From the NCBI GenBank assembly GCA_035771165.1, contig JAWNZC010000344.1, positions 1,521,501 to 1,585,500 of the forward strand: 64,000 bases of DNA, in the 5' to 3' direction. Shown here in pieces: positions 41,954-51,690 of this stretch. The translations under genes were made by a program, and so were the position numbers. This DNA comes from Paragorgia papillata (Eukaryota; Cnidaria; Anthozoa; Scleralcyonacea; Coralliidae). The number at the start of each line of letters is the position of its first letter. Within the stretch, counting starts at the first letter, position 1. Below the pieces are notes generated by a model, which was not told where the DNA came from, did not search any database, and saw nothing but the letters and a program-made list of their open reading frames with translations.

Positions 41954-43320
41954 CTTCTACCAACACAACAGGATAACAAACAGACCTCATTTCGTTACAA
42001 GAGGCTGTCAAAAGATGGTACCACTTTGATCGCAAATGGACGTGTGGTGCTTACGTTGGCATTTCCAGCATGTAGAACGACTTTTGCAATCGGCCGCTCG
42101 ATGTTGACTTCGCGTGCAGTTGAAACACAGCCGATTTTTAGCAAGATGTTTTCTCCTATCGTCAGCAGTAACTACTTTATCACAATCGACAGATTTGTGG
42201 TTTTCACTATTACAGTAAACGCCCCCCAGAATTGTTGAGGGTGATCGCGTGTCTGAAAATGGTGCGAAACCATTGGCGGCCTTTTCTTGCTTTCATCGTT
42301 CGACGCAATAGGGTTAATATCTTTCCACTGCTTGAGTGCTTTCACCAATTGCGGGAAATCCCATTCTTGCCACCCACTTTCGCCTCTGACAAGATCTGCT
42401 TTAATTCCCTTAAGCTTATCAATGACGCATCGCACATTGCCTTTGACATCCTGAAGTTTACCCAACGTCTCCAAGGACTGGACATTAAACAATAGCGTTT
42501 TATAAAATTCATGCACTTTAGAGGGCTGGGACCCAGTAATAGTTGGAAGATTCATAATATTTTGGATATACGCATTTACGATTTCACTTTGTTTCCCATA
42601 TTCGCTTTTCAAAATGGTTTTGGCGCGCTCGTATCCTTCTGTTGTAAAAGGCAAACCATCGATTTCAGTACGTATTTTCAGCTCGACCATTTCTTTTAAA
42701 TACGCAAATGTCGTGGTTGGTGCGAGGTCAGACTTATCAATCTCCGCCTCAAACTTGTTCCAGAATGGTAACCAATCGCTCACGTTCCCGCTAAATTTAG
42801 TGATTTTGAGCTCTGGAAGTTTGGAATGAATTTGACTTTTATGCGGATTTGATTCATGAGCTTGACCTTTAGCATTTCGACTCTCATCGATTTTTTTCTC
42901 AAATTCTAGCTTCAGCTCAAACTGTCGTTTCTCGAACAAGAACTGTTCCTCTCGTTCCTTCTCCTTCAAGGCATGCTCTTTCTCTCTTTCTTTACGACTA
43001 TGGTTTGATCTTACCTCGCTGATGGTGTTTTGCAATACAGTAATCACCTCGTCTGTTGCACCTAACTCGTGGTCTATTTCTTCGCCCCATGCTGCGATGT
43101 CCTCTGGTTTTTCATTGTTTTTGAACTTGTTCTGCTCCACTTGTCGTCGTAAACCGTCAACTTGTTCCACTACAGAGTGCAGTGCTTTGAGTTGTCGTTC
43201 CATAGCAAGTACATTGGAACCATCACCACTAGCTTTTGTTTTATCCCGTGTAAATGTTAGTAGTTTCCGTTTCACTTCAAGATCTGCGTTCAGACCTTCT
43301 GCCTCGCCTCCCTCACTCAT
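41954..43320 (-). pseudogene. BEL/Pao gag with zinc knuckles, frameshifted
   Basis: From the ATG at 43320 (MSEGGEAEGLN) a coiled-coil-rich N-terminal half (EREKEHALKEKEREEQFLFE) leads into the DUF1759-like capsid region (LPELKITKFSGNVSDWLPFW, FAYLKEMV). After a frame change near 42235 the reading continues with zinc knuckles CFNCTRSQHRAADC and CWKCQRKHHTSIC before the protease junction at 41954. It would form the RNA-packing particle of the element. An upstream in-frame GTG at 43350 is not taken as start, since the primer-binding site lies there. Confidence 0.85.
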
Positions 43321-43331
43321 ATCAGTTACGT

Positions 43332-43349
43332 ATCCCGTCGGAGGTGCCA
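43332..43349 (-). promoter_or_regulatory. Candidate tRNA primer-binding site of the BEL element
   Basis: On the minus strand TGGCACCTCCGACGGGAT begins eight bases inside the 5' LTR. TGG plus a tRNA-acceptor-like complement is what a primer-binding site should look like, but the tRNA species was not identified. Confidence 0.5.
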
Positions 43350-43356
43350 CTTGTGT

Positions 43357-43610
43357 TGAAAATTCGTAGTCGCAACACTATTCACAGATATAGTTTTAGT
43401 TCTCTTTAGTCACCATCACAATTCACAAAATTAAGTAGCTCACGCTTTGTCGAAGATACTCTATCACACACTGGTACGGCTATCAACTATATCCTTATTA
43501 CATATTTTTATGGATTATATCTAATTATACCGGTATTTCTGGCATGCTAGTGACGTCTCCATCCCTAATTGAATAGTCGTCATATACATGTTCTTAAAAT
43601 ATTTGACACA
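43357..43610 (-). repeat. BEL element 5' LTR
   Basis: This 254-bp LTR is the partner of 26746-26999. It starts TGAAAATTCGTAGTC on the plus strand and ends GACACA, followed by the AATGT duplication. Confidence 0.92.
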
Positions 43611-43726
43611 AATGTCTAATATAATATTCACATACAAGCTTTACGTTGCTATGTGCCAGTGTTACATACGTTTTACATACGGCATCCCTTTGATGCGCTA
43701 TATGGGGGGGTTTATCTACTTCTAGA

Positions 43727-44065
43727 CACCCGTCTCGATACGTTATATTTTTCGGAGGTCGACCATATTCCGTTTTCTTATAAAACAAATGCTTTTTCGT
43801 TTTGTTCTGAAAAATGTGGGAGTGATTTCAAAAGCACGTGTATACGTGTATACGCTAAGAAAAATTCGTGAAATTCGGACTAATATAAAAGAAAAATTCG
43901 TCAGCAACCGGCATTTCTTTTGAATTTAATATACTTGGGAATTCTGCAGTTACCATTTCAATGTAGTCATATTATTCAAACTTTTAAAACAATGATATAT
44001 GATATAAGACAATTGGGAAGTCACGACACAATGACAAAACGCTTTGTTATCTGCATGCATGGCCG
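43727..44065. other. Unique DNA right of element II, no gene
   Basis: About 340 bases with CACGTGTATACGTGTATACG inverted motifs near 43837-43856. No supported exon. Confidence 0.4.
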
Positions 44066-44069
44066 TTAA

Positions 44070-44557
44070 AGGGCATACAACTCGAAAATTAAGTTTGTCT
44101 TATTGAAAAGAACATTTAAAATGATAAAATAACATATTTTGCAGTTTTTGGTTTCCTTGCTTCGTTTTTGAGATATCCCAGCTTGTTTGATATGCAAATG
44201 ACACAACTTTTTACGTCACATGTGCATAATGAGTTATCAGAAAAGGTTACATATCTCTGCTATTATGAAAACATGGGCTTAAGTCAAAGGAAGCATGTGC
44301 GTGTTTCTACCTACAACACCAAACAAGTAGAATTCCAAGTGATTTCGTTTCACAATAGCAAAGATATGTAACCTTCTCTCGGTAACTCATAATACTCATT
44401 ATGCACGTGTGACGTAGAAAGTTGTGCATTTGCATATCAAACAAACTGGAATATCTCAAAAACGAAGCAAGGAAACCAAAAACTGCAAACGATGTTATTT
44501 TATCATTTTAAATGTTCTTTTCAATAAGACGAACTTAAATTTCGAGTCATATGCCCT
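44070..44557. mobile_element. 488-bp foldback element with TTAA target
   Basis: Inverted arms of about 220 bases begin AGGGCATA(T/C)(G/A)ACTCGAAA and are flanked by TTAA on both sides (44066-44069 and 44558-44561). The arms differ at scattered positions. Both carry ATGCAAAT-like octamers and TACGTCACA CRE-like motifs near 44190-44220 and 44408-44435. TTAA suggests Kolobok or piggyBac mobilisation. Confidence 0.8.
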
Positions 44558-44561
44558 TTAA

Positions 44562-45780
44562 CAAAGTTTAAACGCCTAATATCAAACTTTGCCTGACTTC
44601 GAATCCTTTAGTTTTAATATGAAAAAAATATATATCGCACAAGAAAACGCAAAGTGTCTGGCGAAAAAAACACTTCTTTTTAACAAAAAAATATATTGCG
44701 GTAAAAACAACTTCCGTCATTATTGTTAAGCGGCGTTAAATTGACTATCGCGTTACGGCGTTAAAATTAAATTATTTCGGGAAAAGTTAATTTTTTTAAA
44801 TTGGATGATGTGACCTTAATTATTATTCTATTTTTGTTATGTTCGAACCTCGACCTTTATGAGCTGCTTGGATGTTATTTTACTTACTAAAGTAACAAAA
44901 GACAACTGCCTAATAAAACTTAACAAATAGAACTTAGCAAGCAATGATTATTATATTGGAAATATAAATACAAAATTCGCAGCATTTAGCTCATGTTAAA
45001 ACTGTTAATTGAAACTAGAAAATTGTTTATATTGCCATGATGGACTTATTAGCAAATGTTTTCAGCTAAGTTGGTTATAGCTAAATTATGCCTGCATGTA
45101 TGTAAATTAATTCATAACCAACACTGAAGTGATGAATTGGAGATTATTTTTTTAGGTAATTAACAACAAAAAGAATAGTCGGTATCTATCTATCTCATAT
45201 CTTTTCATATCCTTATGAAAATAATTAAAATCGTGCAGACTTTTAATTTAAGCTTAACTAAAGACGATTGTTTAAACACCGAAGATAATTCTTTTTTGAT
45301 TTTTCACTTCAAATTTATATAGTTGTAACGAACTGTTCGTGAGTAAAACATTTTAACAAATTTTAGTAAAAAAAAATACAATTGTAGACTAGTCGTCGGC
45401 AGGTGTTCAAACGGTGAATTTTCATCAGAATAAAAAGAAAACAATTTTGAAAAAAAGATTTTATCTATGCTGTATCCAACTTCAAAGAAAAGAAAAATCA
45501 TTAAAATTTATTACAGAGACTTGTAAACATCAGCGTAATTATCAAAAGACTTTGTACACTGAAGTGTTCGAGTAGATCAAACAGAAATCAAAAACAGAAA
45601 TGCAAAGCTGCTCGGATCACGTGATCACCAACGTGATGACGACCAATCACAAACGCGAATGTAAACCGGAATTACCCAAGACATCTTTCATCAGTAGAAA
45701 AAATATATTCTTAGTCTAAAACGAACACAACGGACTAAATAAACCCAAGAATATAAGTTTTGGAGATATCCATCTATTTA
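44562..45780. other. AT-rich intergenic DNA, no gene
   Basis: No reading frame with a recognisable domain and no clear splice-bounded exon. A short GC-richer patch at 45610-45670 (GGATCACGTGATCACCAACGTGATGACG) contains a CACGTG E-box. Confidence 0.4.
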
Positions 45781-45789
45781 CTCCAAATT

Positions 45790-45830
45790 TTGGGTTTGGG
45801 TCATATATGACCCGCTGGGTCTTCGTGTTT
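45790..45830. repeat. GGGTCATATATGACCC palindrome left of the piggyBac relic
   Basis: A palindromic TGGGTCATATATGACCCG lies at about 45797-45814. A similar GGTTCATATATGACCCCGTGGG lies at about 48046-48067 and GGGTCATATGTGGGACACTGGG at about 47965-47986. They probably mark the two ends of the piggyBac element, but TTAA is only clear on the right (CTAATTAAGTGG), so exact borders are not assigned. Confidence 0.5.
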
Positions 45831-46010
45831 GAGGATGGAATAATGGACCCAACTTTGATGTTCAAATTTGAACAGTTGAACGGGAGATGAAGATGTCAGC
45901 GCTAGAACAAGACTATTCTACAGTTATGATGTCAGTATCCAAAATGCTCAAAAATGCTAGCAAGACAATACGGATATCAGATTATGCTATTTTTACATGA
46001 ATACAGCTTT

Positions 46011-47498
46011 TTACTTCACATGATAGATTCTATAGCAATTTCTACGCTCGTTGAAACAGAGAGGAATGTCGCATTTTTCGCAGTATGTATCAGTCTTGAT
46101 CGATTTGCAGACTGCACACCGATGAGGCCAGTGCGCAATTTGATCGAAACGTGCATCCTGGCATGGCTCGACTCGAACCATCTTTGGTGGCTTGGGTGAG
46201 GTCTCCTCCCCAAGAGATGGTCTACCGCGCTTTCTGCCCATTCCAACTTCGATCAGTCCCTGTGCTACCATAGACTGAAAGTCGTGCAGCTTCATTACGG
46301 TCCTGCATGTGATTCCCAGCAGGGCACAGTCACGCCTGTAGAGGAGCCATGCGTTGATCACACCAATACTGATGAAATGCCATTTTCTGCCAAGAGTTCA
46401 CATTCCGCAAGATGGTTCTTTCTTACAGTTCCAGTGTAGAGAAACCCATCACCTGACAGTTTTCTTATCAGTTCGATGGAGGTGAAGAAGTTGTCTCCGT
46501 ATATCTTGTACCTGACAGTTTTTTGAAGGGTTTCACACAGCTTTACCACAACATCTCCTCCTACACCAAACCCATGTTTAGTGTCAGCCCCACCTTTTCC
46601 CTGATAAACATCATTCATGGATTAGTCCACTTACAGAGCATCTAGCCCACACTTTGAAGCCCCATGGATGTGGCTTACCCTTTATATATTGCCGAATTTG
46701 CCTTTGTAGGGTACCATCATTTCATCAATGGACTGATGTTGCATAGTGATCCGAATGCACTGATCACGGAACATTTCCAGAAATGGTCGTATTTTCCAAA
46801 GCCGGTCTTTTTTTGTTTCGTCTGAATCAGTTTCATTGTCCACAAAATGAATCATAGAAAGAAGTAACTGGAATTTATTCCTGCTCATAATGTCGGCAAC
46901 TGGAGGATATCGAGTTTCATTTTCCCAGTACATCCTTACTGCGGGCATCTCAACAAGGCCCATTTTGAAGTACATACCCAATATTTGTTCAACTTCTTTC
47001 ACAGATGTATTCACACCCTTCACTTGTTTTTGAACACTGTACCTGTTGGTATATTCCACAATCAGTTCTAGCATCTCTTGCGTCACAAACCGCTGGAAGT
47101 AAAGTAATGGTGTTTCTGTTGCCAGTTGGATCTGTTGGTACAACTATTTCAGCCTGAAATTCATGCTGGGGTGGTTCAAAGTCTTTTTTGAGCCACCTAT
47201 AACTGCTCTTGATTTTGTTTTTCGCCTTTGCGCGGCTGGCCATTCTCACAAGAGTTTCATCATCATCACTTGATGAGGTGTTATTTTCATCTACATTGAC
47301 TGATGAGTGTTCATGATCACTTTCAGAGTCGTTGTCCAAATTTCCAACTGTATCTGGGACATACACTTCATCATCATCAGACTCATCACTAGGGCCACCC
47401 AGACTGAAGTCGCTGTCATCAACATGAAGTTCATCCAACACCTGCTGCACAGAAAGTAGTTCCTCCCTCCTGTTGCTAGCCATGATGAACTGAAACAT
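46011..47498 (-). pseudogene. piggyBac-type transposase, decayed
   Basis: From the ATG at 47498 the minus strand shows an acidic N-terminus (DSDFSLGGPSDESDDDEVYVP). In other frames it shows transposase parts (EVEQILGMYFKMGLVEMPAVRMYW, RWKIRPFLE-like, SIDEMMVPYKG, VYQGKGG and NFFTS). The C-terminus ends in a cysteine-rich zinc domain (CAVCKSIKTDTYCEKCDIPLC). At least three frame changes (near 47110, 46690, 46620) and an internal loss near 46360, where the KHMGGVD-type segment with the last catalytic aspartate should lie, make it inactive. Confidence 0.85.
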
Positions 47499-48382
47499 GA
47501 GAAAAGAAACTGATGCTGAAAAATGTCACCAATAATGTAAAATAAACGGTTCACTTCTGACGCTGGTGTATGCTGAAATACGCTCCACAGCACAGTAGAA
47601 TATCATATTCAGAGTGATTGCCAACTAGAAATCAGCAAAAATCACGTCTAGAATGCGTAAAACTAATAATTTACATCAACTGACCCAGTGACCCAGTGGG
47701 GCGTATGTGACCCACCGATTTGACGACTTGCTGGATGCAACACAAATCCACAACAACCACACAAAAATACGTTCCACGGGTTCGCTAACAACTCAACCTT
47801 TGGTGCGAGACCACAAAATCTATGTAACTTACTTGTGGATGGCTTGATTGTGACTTGAAAACTGCAACTCTAAATCAAGAAACTCACTACGAAAGCCGCC
47901 ATGTTTGGCAGATAATTCCGATGACGTAGTTCACGAACTCGGCACCAGATCTCGCTACCAGAGGGGTCATATGTGGGACACTGGGTTTTAGGGATAAAAA
48001 TTTCTGTTCATCAACATGTTAATTATAGTGGGCTTCTAATTAAGTGGGGTTCATATATGACCCCGTGGGTTCTCCTTTAGTGATAATCGCTTCGAGCGTG
48101 AAACTCGAGCCGAAAGGGGCCGTCTTTACATGAGGTTGGCCCGAACTCAGACCGGACGAAGTTTTGCATTTTGGTGTTTGTTTAAATGAGGCCGGCCTTG
48201 AAAATATATAGACTTGGTTCCTCTGCTACTTCAAGATTCGTATCAATTGCCTTACAGCCCGTGACTGCTAGAGAAGCATTATTTCATGTCGATTTGACAC
48301 TAATCTCATTTAACACAACGTATTGAGTTTTGGAGGTGAAAGTGCTTCAGTTCGGTCTAGCAGGCGACCTGATCAGATTAGG
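47499..48382. other. Right part of the piggyBac relic and unique DNA, no gene
   Basis: This includes a GACCCAGTGACCCAGTGGGGCG direct repeat near 47688-47708 and a GAGCGTGAAACTCGAGCCGAAAGGGG patch near 48093-48118. No coding region is supported. Confidence 0.4.
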
Positions 48383-48388
48383 CCGGCG
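48383..48388. repeat. 6-bp target duplication CCGGCG of element III (left)
   Basis: CCGGCG directly precedes AGTAGTATAGAGCGGGG at 48389 and follows the inverse terminus at 55161-55166. Confidence 0.85.
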
Positions 48389-48449
48389 AGTAGTATAGAG
48401 CGGGGCTTAATGGACCCCCTTTTATGCAGGAATAGCTCGTTAGCATGTT
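48389..48449. repeat. Outer left terminal repeat of element III
   Basis: AGTAGTATAGAGCGGGGCTTAATGG and following bases up to TTAGCATGTTG. A second copy with T instead of C in GGGG(C/T)TTAA starts at 48639. The outer copy is the one next to the CCGGCG duplication. Confidence 0.85.
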
Positions 48450-48638
48450 GCTGTCAATATTGCAAGGTCGCGCGGTAAAGAACACCCGGTTTGACTGTAA
48501 TAGCTTGTCAGAAAATGAATGAGGTCTAATTATATAGCCAGCCTGGGGGAAACGGTCCATCTGACAACGTGGAGTATTTAACTGTTGAAAGTTTTCATCG
48601 TGTTGGTCGTGTCTGATCCGAGATTGAGTTCACGCCGG
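48446..48638. repeat. Inverted copy of the element's right-hand flank inside its left end
   Basis: This segment is the reverse complement of 55161-55365, which lies outside the right terminus, including the CCGGCG hexamer (here CGCCGG at 48633-48638). Host-flank sequence has thus been copied in inverse orientation between the outer and inner left termini. Confidence 0.85.
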
Positions 48639-48782
48639 AGTAGTATAGAGCGGGGTTTAATGGACCCCCTTTTATGCAGGAATAGCTCATTAGCATGTTG
48701 TGTTAGCCCTTAATAATTCATGAGTTATGAATAATCAATGAGTTATGAATAATCAATGAGTCGGATTTTTCCGAAGAGATAA

Positions 48783-48865
48783 CGAAGCATTTCCGAGTCC
48801 GATAAAACGCCGAAGCATTTCCGAGTCCGATAAAACGCCGAAGTATTTCCGAGTCCGATAAAACG
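48783..48865. promoter_or_regulatory. Three direct repeats upstream of the Bcl-2-like gene
   Basis: The unit GCATTTCCGAGTCCGATAAA with a CGCCGAA linker occurs three times, period 29 bases, 40-120 bases before the ATG. The same three repeats lie inversely at about 54935-55015 before the right-arm gene. TTCCGAGTCCG may bind a factor; this is an inference. Confidence 0.6.
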
Positions 48866-48901
48866 CCGAGTGCTTGTTAAGATTACGTCATTTTAAACAC
48901 G

Positions 48902-49267
48902 ATGGCCGAACAAACAATTTGGGCTGAATTGCGGGAAAACAATATCGATATAGAAAAAGATACGTTATGTTTTTACATGAATAGATGCCTTAGAGAGCAT
49001 GGTGAATTGTATGAGAGCATTATCGACCAAATTAACAGAGATAACTTGCCGAGTAGTTTGTATACTATTTATCAAGAGATGGATCTTGTGAATTTCGGTA
49101 GAATTATTGCTTATTTGACTCTAGTGTTGAAAGTGAGCGATTATTGCGACACCGAAACACTTCGCCAAGCTATTAAAAGAACTGCCAAAGATTTTAGGCG
49201 AATTGACTTGCAGAAATACGAAATAAAACACTCGTGGATACAAAGGTTGATTGGATTCCTAACGTAA
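48902..49267 (+). CDS. Bcl-2-like protein, left-arm copy
   Basis: This 121-residue protein is almost identical to the right-arm copy (54533-54898), differing at a C-terminal residue (LIGFLT against LIRFLT). The BH1-like block is DLVNFGRIIAYLTLV at residues 59-73. The N-terminal NIDIEKDTLCFY block matches the Polinton I homologue, and the remainder is helical. Presence in both arms means two copies per element. Anti-apoptotic action is inferred from the fold signature. Upstream are three repeats of CGAAG(C/T)ATTTCCGAGTCCGATAAAACGC (48783-48862). Confidence 0.72.
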   Translation: MAEQTIWAELRENNIDIEKDTLCFYMNRCLREHGELYESIIDQINRDNLPSSLYTIYQEMDLVNFGRIIAYLTLVLKVSDYCDTETLRQAIKRTAKDFRRIDLQKYEIKHSWIQRLIGFLT

Positions 49268-49324
49268 CTGTTGTGAGGGATGTTAGAGCTTTGTTAAGGC
49301 GAATTTGAATATTACTCGACAAGT

Positions 49325-49699
49325 TTGGGCGAGGAGAATTGCTATGGCAGTGTGCGACATTGTTGTCCCAGGATGCCGGATAAAGATAAAATATGGTTTT
49401 ACTTCGAATGTGCCTTAGAGAGGTCATCTGTAGAGAACGTTGTTAAAGCGTTTGTGCGTAAATTAGAAGACATGAAATTGTTTGTAAACGGTCTTGAACT
49501 AGTGAGACATACATATCAAGATCACAAGAAAGCGTTTCGAAGATATATGCCATGTGATTTTACCTGTCTAAAGGAGAACCTCAAGAACAATTACAAATTA
49601 ATTATGAACAAACATAAAGAAGATTGCGCATGTGTGTTACACAGTATTACGTCAGTTGAACATGATTCTTCCTGTTCCAAAGCTAGTTTGTCCGGGTAA
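49325..49699 (+). pseudogene. Unknown element III protein, 5'-truncated left-arm copy
   Basis: From ENCYGSVRHCC onward this matches the 158-residue right-arm protein (53920-54396) almost exactly. The first ~37 codons and the 5' flank are missing through a deletion at about 49333, and no ATG opens the frame. It is the inverted-arm relic of an otherwise intact gene. Confidence 0.75.
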
Positions 49700-49722
49700 C
49701 AGATCACAGCTTACCTTACGAT

Positions 49723-49995
49723 ATGGACGACGTCTTTGTGACTGAAATAAAATTTGCCCACGAGAAACCTGTGTTCTTAAAGCAGAATGGTCAAAACCAA
49801 GTTTACGTATATTCCGACCAGTTTTTTCAGCAGATGTATGTATGTTTCAGAGAGTTTCGGAATAGGAACGGGGTTAAACTCTTGGTGCAAGGGAGCGAAA
49901 TCACATTAAATGAGTCAGTGTTTCAGAAAATGATAAATATTTTACCAATTCTTGTTGAAATTGTTTATGGAATGGATCTGGTACGCATTGGGTAG
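49723..49995 (+). pseudogene. PC4-like protein, 3'-truncated left-arm copy
   Basis: Residues 1-82 match the right-arm protein at 53213-53896. The frame then crosses the deletion junction near 49973 into the protease fragment and ends after MDLVRIG. The inverted arm therefore stops in this gene. Confidence 0.75.
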
Positions 49996-50291
49996 CAATT
50001 TATCTTACCACAGATGGAAAAGGGGAGTTCATGGATTCGTACGGACAAGAACCGAGCTTTTATAGCAAAACCTTTGAAACGTTTTTACGAGATCATAGCA
50101 GTACTTTTACTTGGAATGAACAGACTTTACAGTCATTGGGGTCTCGCGTGTGTGGACAATATTGTTTATTTTATGCTTTACATCGATGTAGAAATATACC
50201 CATGTCAACAATTGTTGGCATGTTTACTGATAATAAAGAATGGAATGACATGTTAGTTCGTGACTTTATGCGTAAATATTATTGTGTGTAA
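49974..50291 (+). pseudogene. Adenain-like protease fragment with intact triad residues
   Basis: Fused at its 5' side to the truncated PC4-like gene, this reads GTHWVAIYL, then EFMDSYGQ and CGQYC to the same C-terminus as the protease in Polinton I. The first ~48 residues are gone. Unlike the Polinton I copy, the aspartate before SYGQ is present. TAATAAA at the stop is conserved. Confidence 0.82.
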
Positions 50292-50445
50292 TAAATACAA
50301 GACAAATAATGTTGTAAACAATTCTTTATTGTAATATCAAAGCTTTACAAGGAATAAATTTATTTAACCCATTTATATGGATGTAAGTTTTTGTCTCTTC
50401 GTTTCTGTTTTGTTCTTTTCAATGTTGCTGGCGCTATCTGTGACG

Positions 50446-51045
50446 TCAGGGGGTGTTGTCTGAAATATCTTTAGTTTTATATTCTCGTACCATACTTAAA
50501 CGATTTTCATTTCTGATAATGCCTTCGGGAACATTCAAGTTTCCTAATGCTTTTGCGAAAAGCTGCCATCCAGCAGGGTTGAAATTCTTTCGTTGGCGTA
50601 GAGAATCGTTGACCAAGTCGATAACATTTGTACCTGGAATAGGTCGTCCTTTAAAAACCATCTGTCTTTGGTCAGTCCACCCAATGAGGTCTTTATTTGC
50701 TTTAAGTTTCTTAACCAACTGTCGAGCTCTTGATTTCATTGTTACAGGTACACTTTCTAAAATGTCAGTTTCTATCTCTCCAGGCAACTCGGAGGGTGCT
50801 GTTTCAGCAGTCTCTTCTGTATTCGCTGATTCTTCAGGTTTGTCCTCGTCAGCTATGGGTGTTGTAGGCGATATGACGCTTACACGTACTGGGCTACTCA
50901 TTCTTTTATCGTAATAACCCAAATAACGTTGCAGCGACTGATCGTACATTTTCACTTTCTCGTCTTGTGTTATATCTTGACGTTTAAGAAGATTTTGCAT
51001 TTCTGAATCTAGTTCATTCACCTGCGCTGTTAAAGGAGTGACCAA
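50446..51045 (-). pseudogene. Fragment of the conserved unknown Polinton protein
   Basis: About 199 codons correspond to residues about 31 onward of the gene split at 13366/16387 in Polinton I, here uninterrupted in the middle and therefore proof of the native order of the halves. The N-terminus with VPEH is deleted and joined at about 51046 to ATPase sequence. Shared blocks are ITQDEKVKMYDQSLQRY and MVFKGRPIPG. No ATG opens it. Confidence 0.8.
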
Positions 51046-51049
51046 GGGA

Positions 51050-51380
51050 CCAAAAAATACACGATGTTTTCCGGAGGTGGGTCGATCATGATCTTAGCAT
51101 AAGCCAATAACTGTTTCACAAACGTTGTCTTGCCTGTCTTAGTACCTCCAGAGACCAAGAGTCCAAACGGATGTGTCAGTTGTATCGAGTACGTTTTTTG
51201 ACTCTCAGGGGTGAATGTAGTTGTCATTGCAGTGAATGGGGAAGATGTTGTTACCCTATCACTGATAGACCTTTTATGATGAAAAGATCTCATATGGCGT
51301 AGACGATTACTTGATGTAGCGAATGATTTTTCGCAGACTTCACAAACGTAAGACATGTTCATCCAGTGACTGTCAATCAT
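51050..51380 (-). pseudogene. N-terminal part of a packaging ATPase with a C2H2 finger
   Basis: From the ATG at 51380 the frame has a C2H2 finger (YVCEVCEKSFATSSNRLRHMRSFHH, shown only as its C-x2-C...H-x3-H pattern at residues 11-34). It then has a linker and the ATPase start with Walker A GGTKTGKT. The reading leaves homology after PPPENIVYF, so Walker B and the rest are deleted. The finger is fused here, unlike in Polinton I. Confidence 0.8.
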
Positions 51381-51411
51381 AAACTGATGTCACTCTTTCA
51401 CGCAACTGCTT

Positions 51412-51690
51412 TTTATAAGATTGAATCATTGAATCCTAAGATTGAATCATTGAATCCTAAGACTGAATCATTGAATCCTAAGACTGAATAATTTAATCCT
51501 AAGATTGAATCATTGAATCCTAAGATTGAATAATTTAATCCTAAGATTGAATCATTGAATCCTAAGATTGAATCATTGAATACTAAGATTGAATCATTGA
51601 ATCCTAAGACTGAATCATTGAATCCTAAGATTGAATCATTGAATCCTAAGAATGAATCATTGAATCCTAAGATTGAATCATTAAATCTTA
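51412..51690. repeat. 21-bp minisatellite, AAGATTGAATCATTGAATCCT units
   Basis: About 13 units vary at a few positions (ATT/ACT; TCATTGAAT/TAATTTAAT). The unit length of 21 bases is a multiple of three, so its right half is read as a seven-residue repeat (NPKIESL) at the start of the gene at 51555. Units with TGAATAATTTAA contain stops and close the frame on the left. Confidence 0.92.

Larger units (their letters stand above)
26746..43610 (-). mobile_element. BEL/Pao LTR retrotransposon
   Basis: Two 254-bp LTRs (26746-26999 and 43357-43610) of near-identical sequence, beginning TG and ending CA, enclose minus-strand gag and pol. Without the 11-kb insertion at 30963-41950 the element is about 5.9 kb, a normal BEL size. 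The near identity of the LTRs suggests moderate age, yet gag and pol carry a frameshift, a small deletion and a stop, so this copy is not functional. Confidence 0.92.
24804..43720. mobile_element. Non-autonomous Polinton-type element II (about 2 kb) carrying nested insertions
   Basis: The termini AGTAGATAAACCCCCC at left and the inverse at right share the start and the ATCAAAGGGATGCC block with Polinton I. The left arm also keeps the next 200 bases of the Polinton I terminus, including the GACTCACGAAT units and the GAAGCTAAATAAGC segment. Without the BEL insertion the element is about 2047 bases and has no gene. It consists of inverted arms (about 25545-25660 against 26690-26745 plus 43611-43665) around a purine-rich minisatellite. 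It is best read as a deletion derivative mobilised by Polinton I-type enzymes. Confidence 0.8.

Noticed and set aside
43321..43350. Gag start at an upstream GTG codon
   Set aside because: This region is the likely primer-binding site, and a eukaryotic ATG lies at 43320.
51412..51690. Regular spaced repeats considered as a CRISPR array
   Set aside because: Units are contiguous 21-bp tandem copies without spacers, in a eukaryotic element; it is a minisatellite.
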